From: UBA5078 sp051252515
GTDB taxonomy: Bacteria > Pseudomonadota > Gammaproteobacteria > Pseudomonadales > Pseudohongiellaceae
Direction of reading: 5' to 3'
NCBI GenBank assembly: GCA_051252515.1
Contig: JBPOFS010000002.1
Location: forward strand, 765,246 to 829,245
DNA length: 64,000 nt
Part shown: positions 35,501-42,982 of the stretch, piece by piece
Position numbering within the stretch: position 1 is the first letter of the stretch
Layout of the letters: each line of letters opens with the position of its first letter
Notes under the pieces: model-generated
Databases searched by the model: none
What the model was told of the DNA's origin: nothing
The model's input: the letters and a program-made list of their open reading frames with translations, nothing else
Made by a program: the position numbers and the translations under genes

Positions 35501-35631
35501 GAACAGAGCTCAATGCCATCCTGCCCAAGATGAGCCCGTTAAACCCACAATACCTCGCCAAGAAACAGAGCGTGTTTCAAAAGATCGCTGCGTTTGTTGA
35601 GAAGTTTAAGGGTGTGGGCGGGACCGTTTAA
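32515..35631 (+). CDS. hsdR: Type IC restriction subunit (nuclease-translocase)
   Basis: The ATG at 32515 follows GGAGGAAG and overlaps the prrC stop by 8 bases; the 1038-residue length equals EcoR124I HsdR as I recall it. Nuclease motif: Asp152, Glu166-x-Lys168 (RYDVTILVNG, IELKK). Superfamily 2 translocase: HTTGSGKT Walker A, FDECHRS (DECH box), GFTGTP, and FSRTNRI motif VI. The C-terminal helical region binds the methylase. It cleaves unmethylated DNA after ATP-driven translocation. It is the last gene of hsdM-hsdS-prrC-hsdR. Confidence 0.95.
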   Translation: MVDYTKPIAESNNFIVLDKYSKDWKVAESYQSEDSLERELIEDLVNQGYEYLPGLNNPQAMLANVRDQLQTLNNVQFSEGEWLRFVETYLDKPSDTILDKTRKIHDDYIHDFVFDDGRIKNIYLLNKNNIARNKVQVIKQFEQTGSHANRYDVTILVNGLPLVQIELKKRGVAIREAFNQVHRYSKESFNSEDSLYKYLQLFVISNGTDSRYFANTTARNKNSFDFTMNWAKADNSLIKDLKDFTATFFQKHTLLKVLLHYSVFDASGTLLVMRPYQIAATERILWKVKSTYEAKNWSNPESGGFIWHTTGSGKTLTSFKAARLATELEFVDKVFFVVDRKDLDYQTMKEYQRFSPDSVNGSDSTAGLKRNLDKDDNKIIVTTIQKLNNLMKNEGDLPIYNKQVVFIFDECHRSQFGEAQKNLNKKFKRFYQFGFTGTPIFPLNALGAETTASVFGRELHSYVITDAIRDEKVLKFKVDYNDVRHKFKAIETEQDEKKLSAAENKQALLHPERIREISQYILNNYRQKTHRLQVNAKGFNAMFAVSSVDAAKLYYESLNKLQADPSNKNSEKPLKIATIFSFSANEEQDAVGDILDESFDVSAMNSSAKEFLDAAIGDYNAFFKTNFSVDSNGFQNYYRDLAKRVKTKEIDLLIVVGMFLTGFDAPTLNTLFVDKNLRYHGLMQAFSRTNRIYDATKTFGNIVTFRDLEMATVDAITLFGDKNTKNVVLEKSYKEYMDGFTDVVSGEARRGFMDVVSELEQRFPDPSAIEKESDKKDFAKLFGEYLRVENVLQNYDEFASLKALQNVDMSDPDAVEAFKAEHYLDDEKLAELQTIRLPADRKIQDYRSSYNDIRDWQRRQKSAEEKEKSTIDWDDVVFEIDLLKSQEINLDYILELIFEHNKKTKSKADLVDEVRRVIRASLGNRAKESLVVDFINQTDLDQIGEKSSVIEAFFSFAQVEQQREAEELINAESLNAAEARRYIITSLKREYASDAGTELNAILPKMSPLNPQYLAKKQSVFQKIAAFVEKFKGVGGTV

Positions 35632-36072
35632 TTAGAAAGCATCAAAGGTAGAGCGATACTTTTTACATAAAGGAAGGTTTGGGCTTCTGAGTGTTGTTGT
35701 GTTCCGGCGATACGTGGCGTGCACAATTCATAAGCCTCTAAGGTTGGCGCACGGTGTTGAGAAACTTTTACTTCGTCTCATCACGATCAGAGGACTCCGG
35801 AAGTGCAAAGTTCGTTGCGCACAACATAACTCGATGAAATCGAAGATAACTTGGTGGGCCCGCCACGACTCGAACCTGAGACAAACGGATTATGAGTCCG
35901 TAGAGCTAGAGATCTTACTATTAGCGTAGGAGTTGTTTGTAATGGTAACCGTGCATTGCGTGAGCATATGTGGCTTGTGGAGTTGTATTAAAATAACCTG
36001 ATTACAATAGGTTGCGCGGTATTTGGCGTTTATTATCCCTAGGTAGATTTAAAAAATTGAAGGTGTCTCGCC
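35632..36072. other. Island segment between hsdR and SEL1 copy B
   Basis: About 440 bases with no intact gene. It contains a tRNA-Met-like remnant (35852-35908) and ends in the start of the right long direct repeat at 36043. Short open frames here run across the tRNA remnant. Confidence 0.5.
35852..35908 (-). pseudogene. 3' two-thirds of a tRNA-Met(CAT)-like gene
   Basis: On the minus strand the segment reads as anticodon stem-loop GGACTCATAATCC (anticodon CAT), variable region, T-arm around GGTTCGAGT, acceptor CGGGCCC, discriminator A and encoded CCA. The D-arm and 5' acceptor GGGCCCG are missing, and one T-stem pair is mismatched. Such 3' tRNA fragments are typical scars of integrative elements. 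Confidence 0.7.
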
Positions 36073-36680
36073 ATGAAAAGTTGTCTAGCATTTATTGCTG
36101 GGATGTTTTTATTTTGCAACCCTGTGCTGGGCCAGTCCTACGACCTTTTGACTCGTGCGGACTCAGTTGATGTTTATGCACAGACGATGTTGGGAGATAT
36201 GTTTGCAGCAGGCGAAAGCGTTACTCAGGACTTTGCTGAGGCAGTTAGATGGTATCGCCTAGCCGCGAGGCGGGGTGTTGACAAAGCCCAGCTATCCTTG
36301 GGGTTGTTGTACTCTCAAGGACAGGGCGTTGCACAGAATAAAGAGATCGCTTATCAGTGGGCTTCCATCGCCGCAGCGCAAGGAGGGAAAGACGCTATTG
36401 AAGCTCGTGATTTGATTGGTGGGCAATTGGATGCTGAAGCACTAGGCCGTGCCGAGGAGTTAGCCACGCGTTGTGTTGAGTCTAAGTTTGCGCAATGTGA
36501 GTGGTGAGTGTGGTTATATATAAGCAGTTTATGCTGATGCTTCGTTTTGAGATTGGTGAGGCACAGGGGGGATTAGTACCCAGCCCTCGGCAGAGCCGAG
36601 GCCGTTCGCGCGGCGCAAGCCAAACTGTTGGCTTGCTGTTTATCCGCGCTCACCCCCCGTCCCGTTGGTACAACTCCCCA
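36043..36680 (+). repeat. Long direct repeat, right copy
   Basis: Matches 25561-26200 in order and orientation: GTAGATTTAAAA, SEL1 gene, CAGCCCTCGGC and CCCGTCCCGTTGGT segments. Starts abruptly at 36043 after island DNA and runs to the terminator beside ssrA. Confidence 0.85.
36073..36507 (+). CDS. Exported SEL1-repeat protein (copy B)
   Basis: The 144-residue near-duplicate of 25593-26027 has the signal peptide MKSCLAFIAGMFLFCNPVLG and the same two SEL1 units. Sixteen residues differ, concentrated after residue 90. Both copies are intact and have kept signal peptide and repeats, which suggests both are, or recently were, under selection. This copy is the one adjacent to ssrA. Confidence 0.85.
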   Translation: MKSCLAFIAGMFLFCNPVLGQSYDLLTRADSVDVYAQTMLGDMFAAGESVTQDFAEAVRWYRLAARRGVDKAQLSLGLLYSQGQGVAQNKEIAYQWASIAAAQGGKDAIEARDLIGGQLDAEALGRAEELATRCVESKFAQCEW

Positions 36681-36685
36681 CTTTG

Positions 36686-36740
36686 CCAAATCCAAAAAAA
36701 AGCCCCATCAACTTGCGTCGATAGGGCCTTTCTTTGGATT
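36686..36740. terminator. Terminator shared by SEL1 copy B and ssrA
   Basis: CCAAATCCAAA with AAAGCCCCATC on one side pairs imperfectly with GATAGGGCCTTT and CTTTGGATTTGG. It lies directly beyond the ssrA 3' end. Confidence 0.65.
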
Positions 36741-36754
36741 TGGTGGAGGCGGGG
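36741..36754 (-). repeat. att-like 14-mer at the ssrA 3' end (island right end)
   Basis: TGGTGGAGGCGGGG is the plus-strand reading of the ssrA acceptor end. It is repeated at 26263-26276, delimiting about 10.5 kb. Confidence 0.7.
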
Positions 36755-37098
36755 GGATTTGAACCCCCGTCCGCCAGTCCGCTGCCTTTGGATCTACATG
36801 CTTAGCGTCGTCTACTTAGTTAACCCTTACCGGCCCGACGGGCAGGGTGGTTCAGGCGAGCCCAGTACTTTTAGCTGCTTCACGCTGGGCGCGCTAGGCT
36901 GGCGATCCTGTTCTATATGACAGTCACAAAAACACCGGTTTACAGGCATCCCGGGGTGACCGCTAGCAGCACTAAGCTGCTAGAGCGTAGCTATCGTCGT
37001 TGGCAACTAAAAAGTTGCATAGATTGATTTACGAGAGTCTATACCCTCTCGACATGCACCTTAGGGTTTGATACCGGCGTCGAATCCAAAACGCCCCC
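36741..37098 (-). ncRNA. ssrA: Transfer-messenger RNA (tmRNA)
   Basis: Minus strand: 5' GGGGGCG then TTTTGGATTCGACG; the 3' end is GGGGGTTCAAATCCCCCC, GCCTCC, ACCA. GGGGGCG pairs with CGCCTCC to form the acceptor stem. The tag frame at 37004-36972 reads GCC AAC GAC GAT AGC TAC GCT CTA GCA GCT TAG, giving ANDDSYALAA. With SmpB (38697-39179) it rescues stalled ribosomes and marks the nascent chain for proteolysis. Its 3' end is the island's attachment site and is intact. Confidence 0.97.
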
Positions 37099-37261
37099 CG
37101 TAGTGTGTGCATTCTAGCACAGTAAAGTAGATGGGGCCGTATATAGAATCTTCAAGGGAGAGAACTAAGGCCCTGTGTTAGAATTCATCGCTTTTCTCAT
37201 GCGCGCACTTTTAATAAGAATCAGCGTATTGATGACAGGCCAAGACAAAGGATTTCCCTCA

Positions 37262-38716
37262 ATGAACAGTTCTCAATCGCCAAGCGAAGCAGCAGGCGTT
37301 CGTCTCGGCATCGGTGTGGATTTCGGTACCAGCAACAGCGCTGTGGCGATCTACGATGGCGAGCGTATCCATCTCGTGTCTTTGGAAAGTAATAACGTCA
37401 CCATGCCCTCTGCCTCCTATATCGATCGGCAGTTCCAGGTGTGCACGGGGCAACAAGCCATCGATACCTACATCAGCAACAATATGGGCCGCAAAGTCGA
37501 GCTCGGGGTTGAGGTATTAGGCGAGGGGCGAACCTCTACTGGGCAAACGGGTGATGAAGGGTTGCCGGAGTCGGCGTCTACTAATCTGATCTACGGACAG
37601 GCGTTTGTGGACTCGGGTGAGAAGGGGCGTTTGTTCAGAGGTGTTAAGCGGATGTTGGGCCAGGCCGATGTGCCGCGCTTAATGGTGTTCGAAAAGGCGT
37701 TTCGTTTGGTGGCGTTGATTGCGCCAATCTTGCTGCGGATGCGTGAGGCAGCACAAATAGCAGTAGCAGCGCGTAGGCCAGGGGCGGCTGCAGATCATGC
37801 GTGTATCGGGCATCCAGTGAACTTTGAAGGGCGCGATGAGAAGCATAACGAGGTCGCGCTAGAGCGTCTGTCAGAGGCTAGCCGCTATGCCGGATTTGTA
37901 GATCAGCAGTTCTATCCGGAGCCATTGGCGGCGGCGTTGAGTTATTTGCAGGTGAACCCTCACTCACGGGCAAAGACCCTGTTGGCGGTAGACTTTGGCG
38001 GTGGCACCTTGGATCTGTGTATCTTAAAGCGTGCGGGTTCATCGTTTGAGGTGAGCGCGATTCATGGGGTGGGGCTAGGCGGAGACCACATCGATCAGGC
38101 GGTATTCCGTGAGTTATTGTTTCCTTTATTGGGTAAGGGGGAGGTCTGGCGCCGTAAAGGGGTGGACCGGGAAATCGAGACTCAGTTTCCGTTTGAGGAG
38201 TATCAAGATCTGATCCTCAATTGGGCGATCAGCTATATGCTCAATCAGAATCAATACACGACTCCGGTGCTGCAGTGTATCGAGCAAGGCGGGGAGTCGG
38301 TGCCTAAGTTCAAGCGTCTATATGAGTTGATCAAGCAGAACTACAGTTACTTGGTGTTCCAAGCGCTCAAAGACATGAAGGCGACGTTGTCTGACCAAGA
38401 CGAGGCGGTGTTGGATATCCCGGAGATCGACGTGACCTTGACGTTAACCCGGGCGCAGTTCGAGAAGATGATCTCCAAACAGCTAGAGCAGTTTGAGGCG
38501 GCGGTTCAAGAAACGCTGACTAGGGCTGGAATCGATGCAGAGGAGATCGACGTGGTGGTGAGTACTGGCGGGTCTTCGTTGATCCCTGCGGTGCGTCGAA
38601 GCCTCGATGCGCATTTTCCAGGCAAGGTGGTAGAGCACGACCCGTTCACCAGTGTGGCTGCGGGCCTAGCAATTGCGGAATATGAGAATAAAGGGCTTAG
38701 CGGTTCGAGTGTCTAA
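37262..38716 (+). CDS. Hsp70-family protein, YegD-like
   Basis: The ATG at 37262, with AAAGGA upstream, gives 484 residues; ATGs at 37232 and earlier are alternatives. The nucleotide-binding domain is present: GIGVDFGTSNSAVAIYD (phosphate 1), LAVDFGGGTLDLCIL (phosphate 2) and VVSTGGSSLIPAV (adenosine). There is no typical substrate-binding beta domain or EEVD-like tail; this is the shortened YegD class of Hsp70 relatives. Client unknown. It lies between ssrA and smpB and its last 20 bases overlap the convergent smpB end. Confidence 0.88.
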   Translation: MNSSQSPSEAAGVRLGIGVDFGTSNSAVAIYDGERIHLVSLESNNVTMPSASYIDRQFQVCTGQQAIDTYISNNMGRKVELGVEVLGEGRTSTGQTGDEGLPESASTNLIYGQAFVDSGEKGRLFRGVKRMLGQADVPRLMVFEKAFRLVALIAPILLRMREAAQIAVAARRPGAAADHACIGHPVNFEGRDEKHNEVALERLSEASRYAGFVDQQFYPEPLAAALSYLQVNPHSRAKTLLAVDFGGGTLDLCILKRAGSSFEVSAIHGVGLGGDHIDQAVFRELLFPLLGKGEVWRRKGVDREIETQFPFEEYQDLILNWAISYMLNQNQYTTPVLQCIEQGGESVPKFKRLYELIKQNYSYLVFQALKDMKATLSDQDEAVLDIPEIDVTLTLTRAQFEKMISKQLEQFEAAVQETLTRAGIDAEEIDVVVSTGGSSLIPAVRRSLDAHFPGKVVEHDPFTSVAAGLAIAEYENKGLSGSSV

Positions 38717-39179
38717 CGACGCGTTGCTTCTCGATGGCCCATTCGCGGTCTTTCACAACATCACGTTTGTCGTGGTCTTGCTTACCTTTGGCGAGCGAGA
38801 TCTGACACTTGATGATGTGGCCTTTCCAATAGATCTTGGTGGCAACGCAGGTGTGGCCTTTTTGCTGGGTGCTGGCGAACAGCTTCGCAAGTTCCTTGCG
38901 GTGCAAAAGAAGCTTCTTGGTACGGTCCGGTTCGCAGACAACATGAGTGCTGGCGGTATTCAACGGCACGACGTTACAACCTAGCAGATAGGCTTCGCCG
39001 TTTTTGATGATGACGTAGCTATCGGTAAGCTGCACTTTTTTCTCGCGCATGCTTTTGACTTCCCAGCCCAATAGCATCATTCCCGCCTCAAAATTCTCCT
39101 CCATGAAATAGTCATGAATGGCCTTTTTGTTGCGGGCGATCGTGGTGTCTGGTGTTTTTGCTTTCTTAGATTTAGCCAT
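38697..39179 (-). CDS. smpB: SsrA-binding protein
   Basis: The 160-residue protein has the SmpB core: IARNKKAIHDYFMEENFEAG, GWEVKSMREKKVQL, YVIIKNGEAYLLGCNV, HRKELAKL and a basic tail KDREWAIEKQRVVRHSNR that inserts in the mRNA channel. It binds the tRNA-like domain of tmRNA. The gene is 1.6 kb from ssrA. The 3' end overlaps the convergent Hsp70 gene by 20 bases. Confidence 0.97.
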   Translation of the reverse strand: MAKSKKAKTPDTTIARNKKAIHDYFMEENFEAGMMLLGWEVKSMREKKVQLTDSYVIIKNGEAYLLGCNVVPLNTASTHVVCEPDRTKKLLLHRKELAKLFASTQQKGHTCVATKIYWKGHIIKCQISLAKGKQDHDKRDVVKDREWAIEKQRVVRHSNR

Positions 39180-39311
39180 AGCTTGGCATTATAACCGCAA
39201 TCGCTCTGCTGCATAGGGTGCAAAGTTCTGGCGAGCCATGGCAGGCGCTGATAGAATCGACAAAATAGTTCCTCATAACAATTCTAAGCAATTGACATAA
39301 AAGGGTTTTCC

Positions 39312-40742
39312 ATGGCGATTGAGCGTGGTCATTTTAGCTCCAAACTTGGTTTTATATTGGCGGCAGCAGGGTCTGCCGTTGGCTTAGGCAACCTCGTGGC
39401 GTTTCCCGTCATGGCCTCGAAAAACGGCGGTGCCGTATTCTTGCTGGCCTATGTGTTATTTGTGGCCTTGATCTGTTTGCCCGTGATGATGGGCGAGATC
39501 GCGATGGGGCGTAGCTCGCAACGCAATCCGGTAGGGGCTTTTAGTTTATTGTCGGGGGGCAACACGCTTTGGCGCTATGCCGGCAAACTCGCCATTCTTA
39601 CCCCGTTTATGATTGCAGTGTTCTACACAGTGGTCACCGTGTGGATCATCATCTACTTGCTCAAGGCTGTCACCGGGGATCTAGAAGTGCTCGCCCAGCC
39701 CAATACCTTCGGTGAGGTCATCGGTTCTCCTTCCATCTATATCTACTTCATCGCCTTGCAGATCATCGTGTTCTCGGTGTTGTTGAGTGGTGTGAAAAAA
39801 GGCATCGAGCGGCAGGCCAAAGTGTTGATGCCTACCTTGGCTGTGATGCTTCTGGGTTTGATCATCTTTGTGATGACCTTAGATAACGCCGGCGCCGGGG
39901 TGCGTTATTACTTGGTGCCAGACTTCAGTCAGTTCGATAGCACGGTGATCAACGCGGCATTGAATCAGGCATTCTTCTCGCTGTCCCTGGGTATGGGCAT
40001 CATGATCACCTACGGCTCTTACTTCAGCGAAACCGACAGCATCCCTGGCTCCACGCGTTTAGTGGCGCTTGCCGATACCTCTGTGGCCTTCTTTGCGGGT
40101 TTGTTGATCTTGCCGGCTATCTTCGCGTTCAACCCATCGACGAACCCTGACGATTTAAGCAGCAGCAGTGTGGGCTTGATCTTCACCTACTTGCCGCAAA
40201 TATTCTTATCCATGCAGGGCGCTGTGGGCTATGTCGGCGCAAGCATCGTGGCGAGTGTGTTCTTCGCTTTGGTGTTCTTTGCAGCGGTCACCTCCTTGGT
40301 GTCGATCCTCGAAATCCCCATCTCTTATATGATCGATGAGTGGCAGTTTCCCCGTAAAAAAGCGGTATTGATTCAAGCGGCGATGGTGAGCTTTTTTGCT
40401 TTGTTCGCCTCAATGTCCTTTGGTATGTCGGATTTTCTGACCGACTTCATCCCCTATGGCGGAGGGCCAAAATCATTCTTTGACTTGATCGCGGACACCT
40501 TCAGTGAAGTAATCCTGCCCTTTGTAGGGTTCTTGGCCTGTATCCTGTGCGCCTATCGCTGGCGTGTAGGGGGAGGCTTAAGCGCTGAGTTGAGTCGTGG
40601 CGATGCAAACTATGCGGGCAGCTTCGGTGAGAAATACGTGAACTTTTCCCTTCGTACGTTTATTCCTGTTGTGTTGTTGTTCGTGTTCCTGAACTCGGTG
40701 GCACAGAAGTATTTCGCGTTCGACCTATTGGGCTTGTTATGA
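39312..40742 (+). CDS. Sodium-dependent transporter (NSS/SNF family)
   Basis: The 476-residue protein has about eleven membrane segments. It has the NSS signature in TM1, SKLGFILAAAGSAVGLGNLV, and NGGAVFLLAYVL. TM6 region FSLSLGMGIMITYGSY is the unwound substrate site. Family members are Na+ symporters of amino acids or neurotransmitter-like amines; the substrate is not readable. The stop overlaps the ratA start (ATGA). The smpB-NSS-ratA-rnfH arrangement is common in this part of the gammaproteobacteria. Confidence 0.93.
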   Translation: MAIERGHFSSKLGFILAAAGSAVGLGNLVAFPVMASKNGGAVFLLAYVLFVALICLPVMMGEIAMGRSSQRNPVGAFSLLSGGNTLWRYAGKLAILTPFMIAVFYTVVTVWIIIYLLKAVTGDLEVLAQPNTFGEVIGSPSIYIYFIALQIIVFSVLLSGVKKGIERQAKVLMPTLAVMLLGLIIFVMTLDNAGAGVRYYLVPDFSQFDSTVINAALNQAFFSLSLGMGIMITYGSYFSETDSIPGSTRLVALADTSVAFFAGLLILPAIFAFNPSTNPDDLSSSSVGLIFTYLPQIFLSMQGAVGYVGASIVASVFFALVFFAAVTSLVSILEIPISYMIDEWQFPRKKAVLIQAAMVSFFALFASMSFGMSDFLTDFIPYGGGPKSFFDLIADTFSEVILPFVGFLACILCAYRWRVGGGLSAELSRGDANYAGSFGEKYVNFSLRTFIPVVLLFVFLNSVAQKYFAFDLLGLL

Positions 40743-41182
40743 CCCGGATTGATCGTAGCGCGCTGGTGATGCACACCGCGCAGCAAATGTATGACCTTGT
40801 GAATGATATAGAGAGTTATCCGCTGTTTATGCATGGCTGCCAGAAGGCGACTGTGATTAGCCGCACGGAGTCCGAGGTCGTCGGCGAGCTTAGCCTCGGC
40901 GTCGCGGGCTTGAATCATTCCTTTACTACCCGCAATACCTTAGTGCCTGGCCAAGAGATGCAGATGAGTCTTGTTGAGGGGCCTTTCAAAAATTTTGGGG
41001 CGGCCTGGCACTTCAAAGCACTAGGCGACGAAGCCTGCAAAGTAAGCCTGAAAATGGAGTTCGATTTTTCCGGTGGCATTATGGGCTTTGCACTCGAGAA
41101 ATTGTTTAACCATTCTGCCAATACCTTAGTGGATGCCTTGGTCCTACGGGCTAATGAAGTGTATGGAACAGAGAATGAGTGA
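40739..41182 (+). CDS. ratA: RatA-family START-domain protein (Coq10-like)
   Basis: The 147-residue protein starts TRIDRSALVMHTAQQMYDLV and NDIESYPLFMHGCQKA, the polyketide-cyclase/START fold of RatA/YfjG. E. coli RatA was described as a toxin blocking 70S formation, while Coq10 homologues bind ubiquinone. The lipid role seems at least as likely. Translationally coupled to the transporter gene and followed by rnfH. Confidence 0.9.
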   Translation: MTRIDRSALVMHTAQQMYDLVNDIESYPLFMHGCQKATVISRTESEVVGELSLGVAGLNHSFTTRNTLVPGQEMQMSLVEGPFKNFGAAWHFKALGDEACKVSLKMEFDFSGGIMGFALEKLFNHSANTLVDALVLRANEVYGTENE

Positions 41183-41199
41183 GTGTCGAAGAGAAATAA

Positions 41200-41508
41200 A
41201 TGTCTGAATTAATCGAAGTAGAAGTGGTCTATGCCGAACCTGCCAAGCAACAACTTTTGGCGTTAAAGGTGGCCGTTGGCACTACAGCGTTAGAGGCCGT
41301 CAAGTTGTCGGGGATAGAGCAGGCGTTTCCTGATCTTGATCTGGGCAATGTTAGTTTTGGTATTTTTTCAATCCCCCTCAATGGTCGATCAACCCCTGCC
41401 GTTGATGAGTATGTCATGCAAGAAGGCGATCGAGTGGAAATCTATCGGCCGCTTCTAATAGATCCAAAGCAAGCAAGACGGCAGCGGGCAGCACGCGCTA
41501 AAGCCTAA
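41200..41508 (+). CDS. rnfH: RnfH-family ubiquitin-like protein (RatB)
   Basis: The 102-residue protein has a beta-grasp fold signature: IEVEVVYAEPAKQQLLALKV, TALEAVKLSGI, VSFGIFSIPL and GDRVEIYRPLLIDPKQARRQRA. This is the RnfH/UPF0125 pattern. Role uncertain, commonly linked with ratA. Separated from ratA by 17 bases. Confidence 0.92.
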   Translation: MSELIEVEVVYAEPAKQQLLALKVAVGTTALEAVKLSGIEQAFPDLDLGNVSFGIFSIPLNGRSTPAVDEYVMQEGDRVEIYRPLLIDPKQARRQRAARAKA

Positions 41509-41548
41509 GTTTGACAGAGTGCGTATACTGCTCAATAAGGAGAACGCT

Positions 41549-41839
41549 ATGGAAGACAAAAACATACCCGGTAGTGATAAGAGTAAGAAATGGTATACCC
41601 GCCTTGAAGAAGGTTTGCGTGAATACTATATCGCCCCTTACCGCCGCGAATTTGCTCGGGCCCAGCGCGATGAAGACGATTTGTTTATGATGCTGGTCTT
41701 CTCCGAAAGCCTTGGAATCCCCAACCCTGCCACGTATTACACAATGGAATTATTGCCAGTTGTGTATGACCGTTTCCATGATTGGCATCGCCGCATGGGA
41801 ATGGAACGCTCACCTTTGGATCATGTCTCATGTTGTTAG
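41549..41839 (+). CDS. cory-CC-star protein
   Basis: ATG at 41549 follows AAGGAG. The 96-residue protein has WYTRLEEGLREYYIAPYRREFA and GIPNPATYYTMELLP and ends with two cysteines directly before the stop (VSCC*). That end and the following ArsA-type ATPase gene match the family named cory-CC-star. The terminal Cys-Cys may bind metal or accept lipid; untested. Its end overlaps the ATPase start by 10 bases. Confidence 0.8.
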   Translation: MEDKNIPGSDKSKKWYTRLEEGLREYYIAPYRREFARAQRDEDDLFMMLVFSESLGIPNPATYYTMELLPVVYDRFHDWHRRMGMERSPLDHVSCC

Positions 41840-42828
41840 AGCTCGCGAAAACAAAAAACATTTTATTCTTCGGTGGTAAGGGCGGCGTTGGTAAAACAAC
41901 GGTCTCTGCAGCAACGGCCTTGGCGATGGCGCAAGAGGGCCGTCGTGTTCTGTTGGTGTCTACCGACCCTGCGCATAACCTCGGACATTTATTCGATCGC
42001 AAAATTGGACCAAACCCTGTGCGTTTGGCCGAGAATCTCGACGGGATGGAATTGGACCCGGAGCAGACGGTGAATGCGCATTTGGAAGAGGTGGGTGATT
42101 CGCTGCGTAAATTGATGGCGCCGCAATTGGCCGGAGAGGTCAATAAACATATCGAGCTGTCCAGAGACGCGCCAGGTATGCAAGAGGCGGCTATCATGGA
42201 GCGCATTGCTGAGGTGGTAGAGCAAGCGGCCAAAGACTATGACCTATTAGTGTTTGATACGGCGCCTTCTGGGCACACTGCTAGATTGATTGCCTTGCCG
42301 GAGATGATGTCCGCATGGACTGATGGGCTAATCGAGCGCCGGGATAAAGCCGAGCGCTTTAGTGCCGTTCTCAAGAACTTGGGCAATGATAAGTCTGTTG
42401 GTAATGCGATTTTCGGCGGTGCTGATGGCGATAATCCTATGGATAGTCGTGAGAACAAGATTCGTATTTTGCTTAACCGTCGCCGTCGTCGTTTCTCTGA
42501 TTTACGCAACGCATTGAATGATCCAGAGCGCACAGCCTTTATCATCGTCTTAGCGGCAGAGCGTTTGCCGGTGCTAGAAACCATAGAGCTCAATGCGCAG
42601 CTAGAGCGCAGCGGAGTGCGTGTGGGTGGTTTGATCGTGAATAAGCGCTTGCCCGATGGCTTGGGAGATTTCTTAACAGAACGTCGAACCCAGGAAGAGG
42701 TGCACTTGGCTACGTTGAAAGAGGCCTTGCCGCATTTGCCTAGGCAAGATCTGACTTTGGTTGCCCATGATGTCGTAGGTCTGCCAGCCTTAGAGCGCTT
42801 TGTCCAAGCCCTGAAAACTAGCGCTTAA
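41830..42828 (+). CDS. ArsA/Get3-family ATPase
   Basis: Start at 41830, inside the end of the cory-CC-star gene. The 332-residue ATPase has the deviant Walker A GGKGGVGKTT, switch I STDPAHNLGH and switch II FDTAPSGHTARL. A TRC40/ArsA core such as this either drives arsenite efflux or delivers tail-anchored proteins. No arsB or arsR is nearby, so an arsenic role is unlikely. A role with its small partner is inferred from the overlap. Confidence 0.88.
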   Translation: MLLELAKTKNILFFGGKGGVGKTTVSAATALAMAQEGRRVLLVSTDPAHNLGHLFDRKIGPNPVRLAENLDGMELDPEQTVNAHLEEVGDSLRKLMAPQLAGEVNKHIELSRDAPGMQEAAIMERIAEVVEQAAKDYDLLVFDTAPSGHTARLIALPEMMSAWTDGLIERRDKAERFSAVLKNLGNDKSVGNAIFGGADGDNPMDSRENKIRILLNRRRRRFSDLRNALNDPERTAFIIVLAAERLPVLETIELNAQLERSGVRVGGLIVNKRLPDGLGDFLTERRTQEEVHLATLKEALPHLPRQDLTLVAHDVVGLPALERFVQALKTSA

Positions 42829-42895
42829 ATTTATTTTTAATAATATTGGAAACTTTTTCGAGCGGTGGCGGTCAATTCTGTGTACCCGTTAGTCC

Positions 42896-42942
42896 CTCTG
42901 TAGTATTTCTCCATGTGCTAGGCATCGCGAAATACTACAGAG
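42896..42942. repeat. 14-bp perfect inverted repeat
   Basis: CTCTGTAGTATTTC (42896-42909) and GAAATACTACAGAG (42929-42942) flank a 19-base loop. It is followed by GTGTTTTGATTTT. It may be the terminator of the ArsA gene, or a regulatory element for the small His-rich gene 40 bases downstream. Confidence 0.75.
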
Positions 42943-42982
42943 TGTTTTGATTTTCCCTTATAAAACAAAGCAGCAGTAGCTG

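Noticed and set aside
35699..35929. 76-codon plus-strand frame with WWARHDSNLRQTDYESVE
   Set aside because: It is the antisense reading of the tRNA-Met remnant, a common annotation artefact.
36501..36920. 139-codon plus-strand frame over the terminator and ssrA
   Set aside because: The sequence WWRRGDLNPRPPVRC is the antisense of the tmRNA 3' end; ssrA explains the region.
40739..41508. RatA/RatB toxin-antitoxin system
   Set aside because: The naming is historical; these are conserved core genes with START and ubiquitin-like folds and no toxin-antitoxin features here.
41830..42828. Arsenic-resistance locus
   Set aside because: The ATPase is ArsA-like but there is no arsB, arsC, arsD or arsR nearby.
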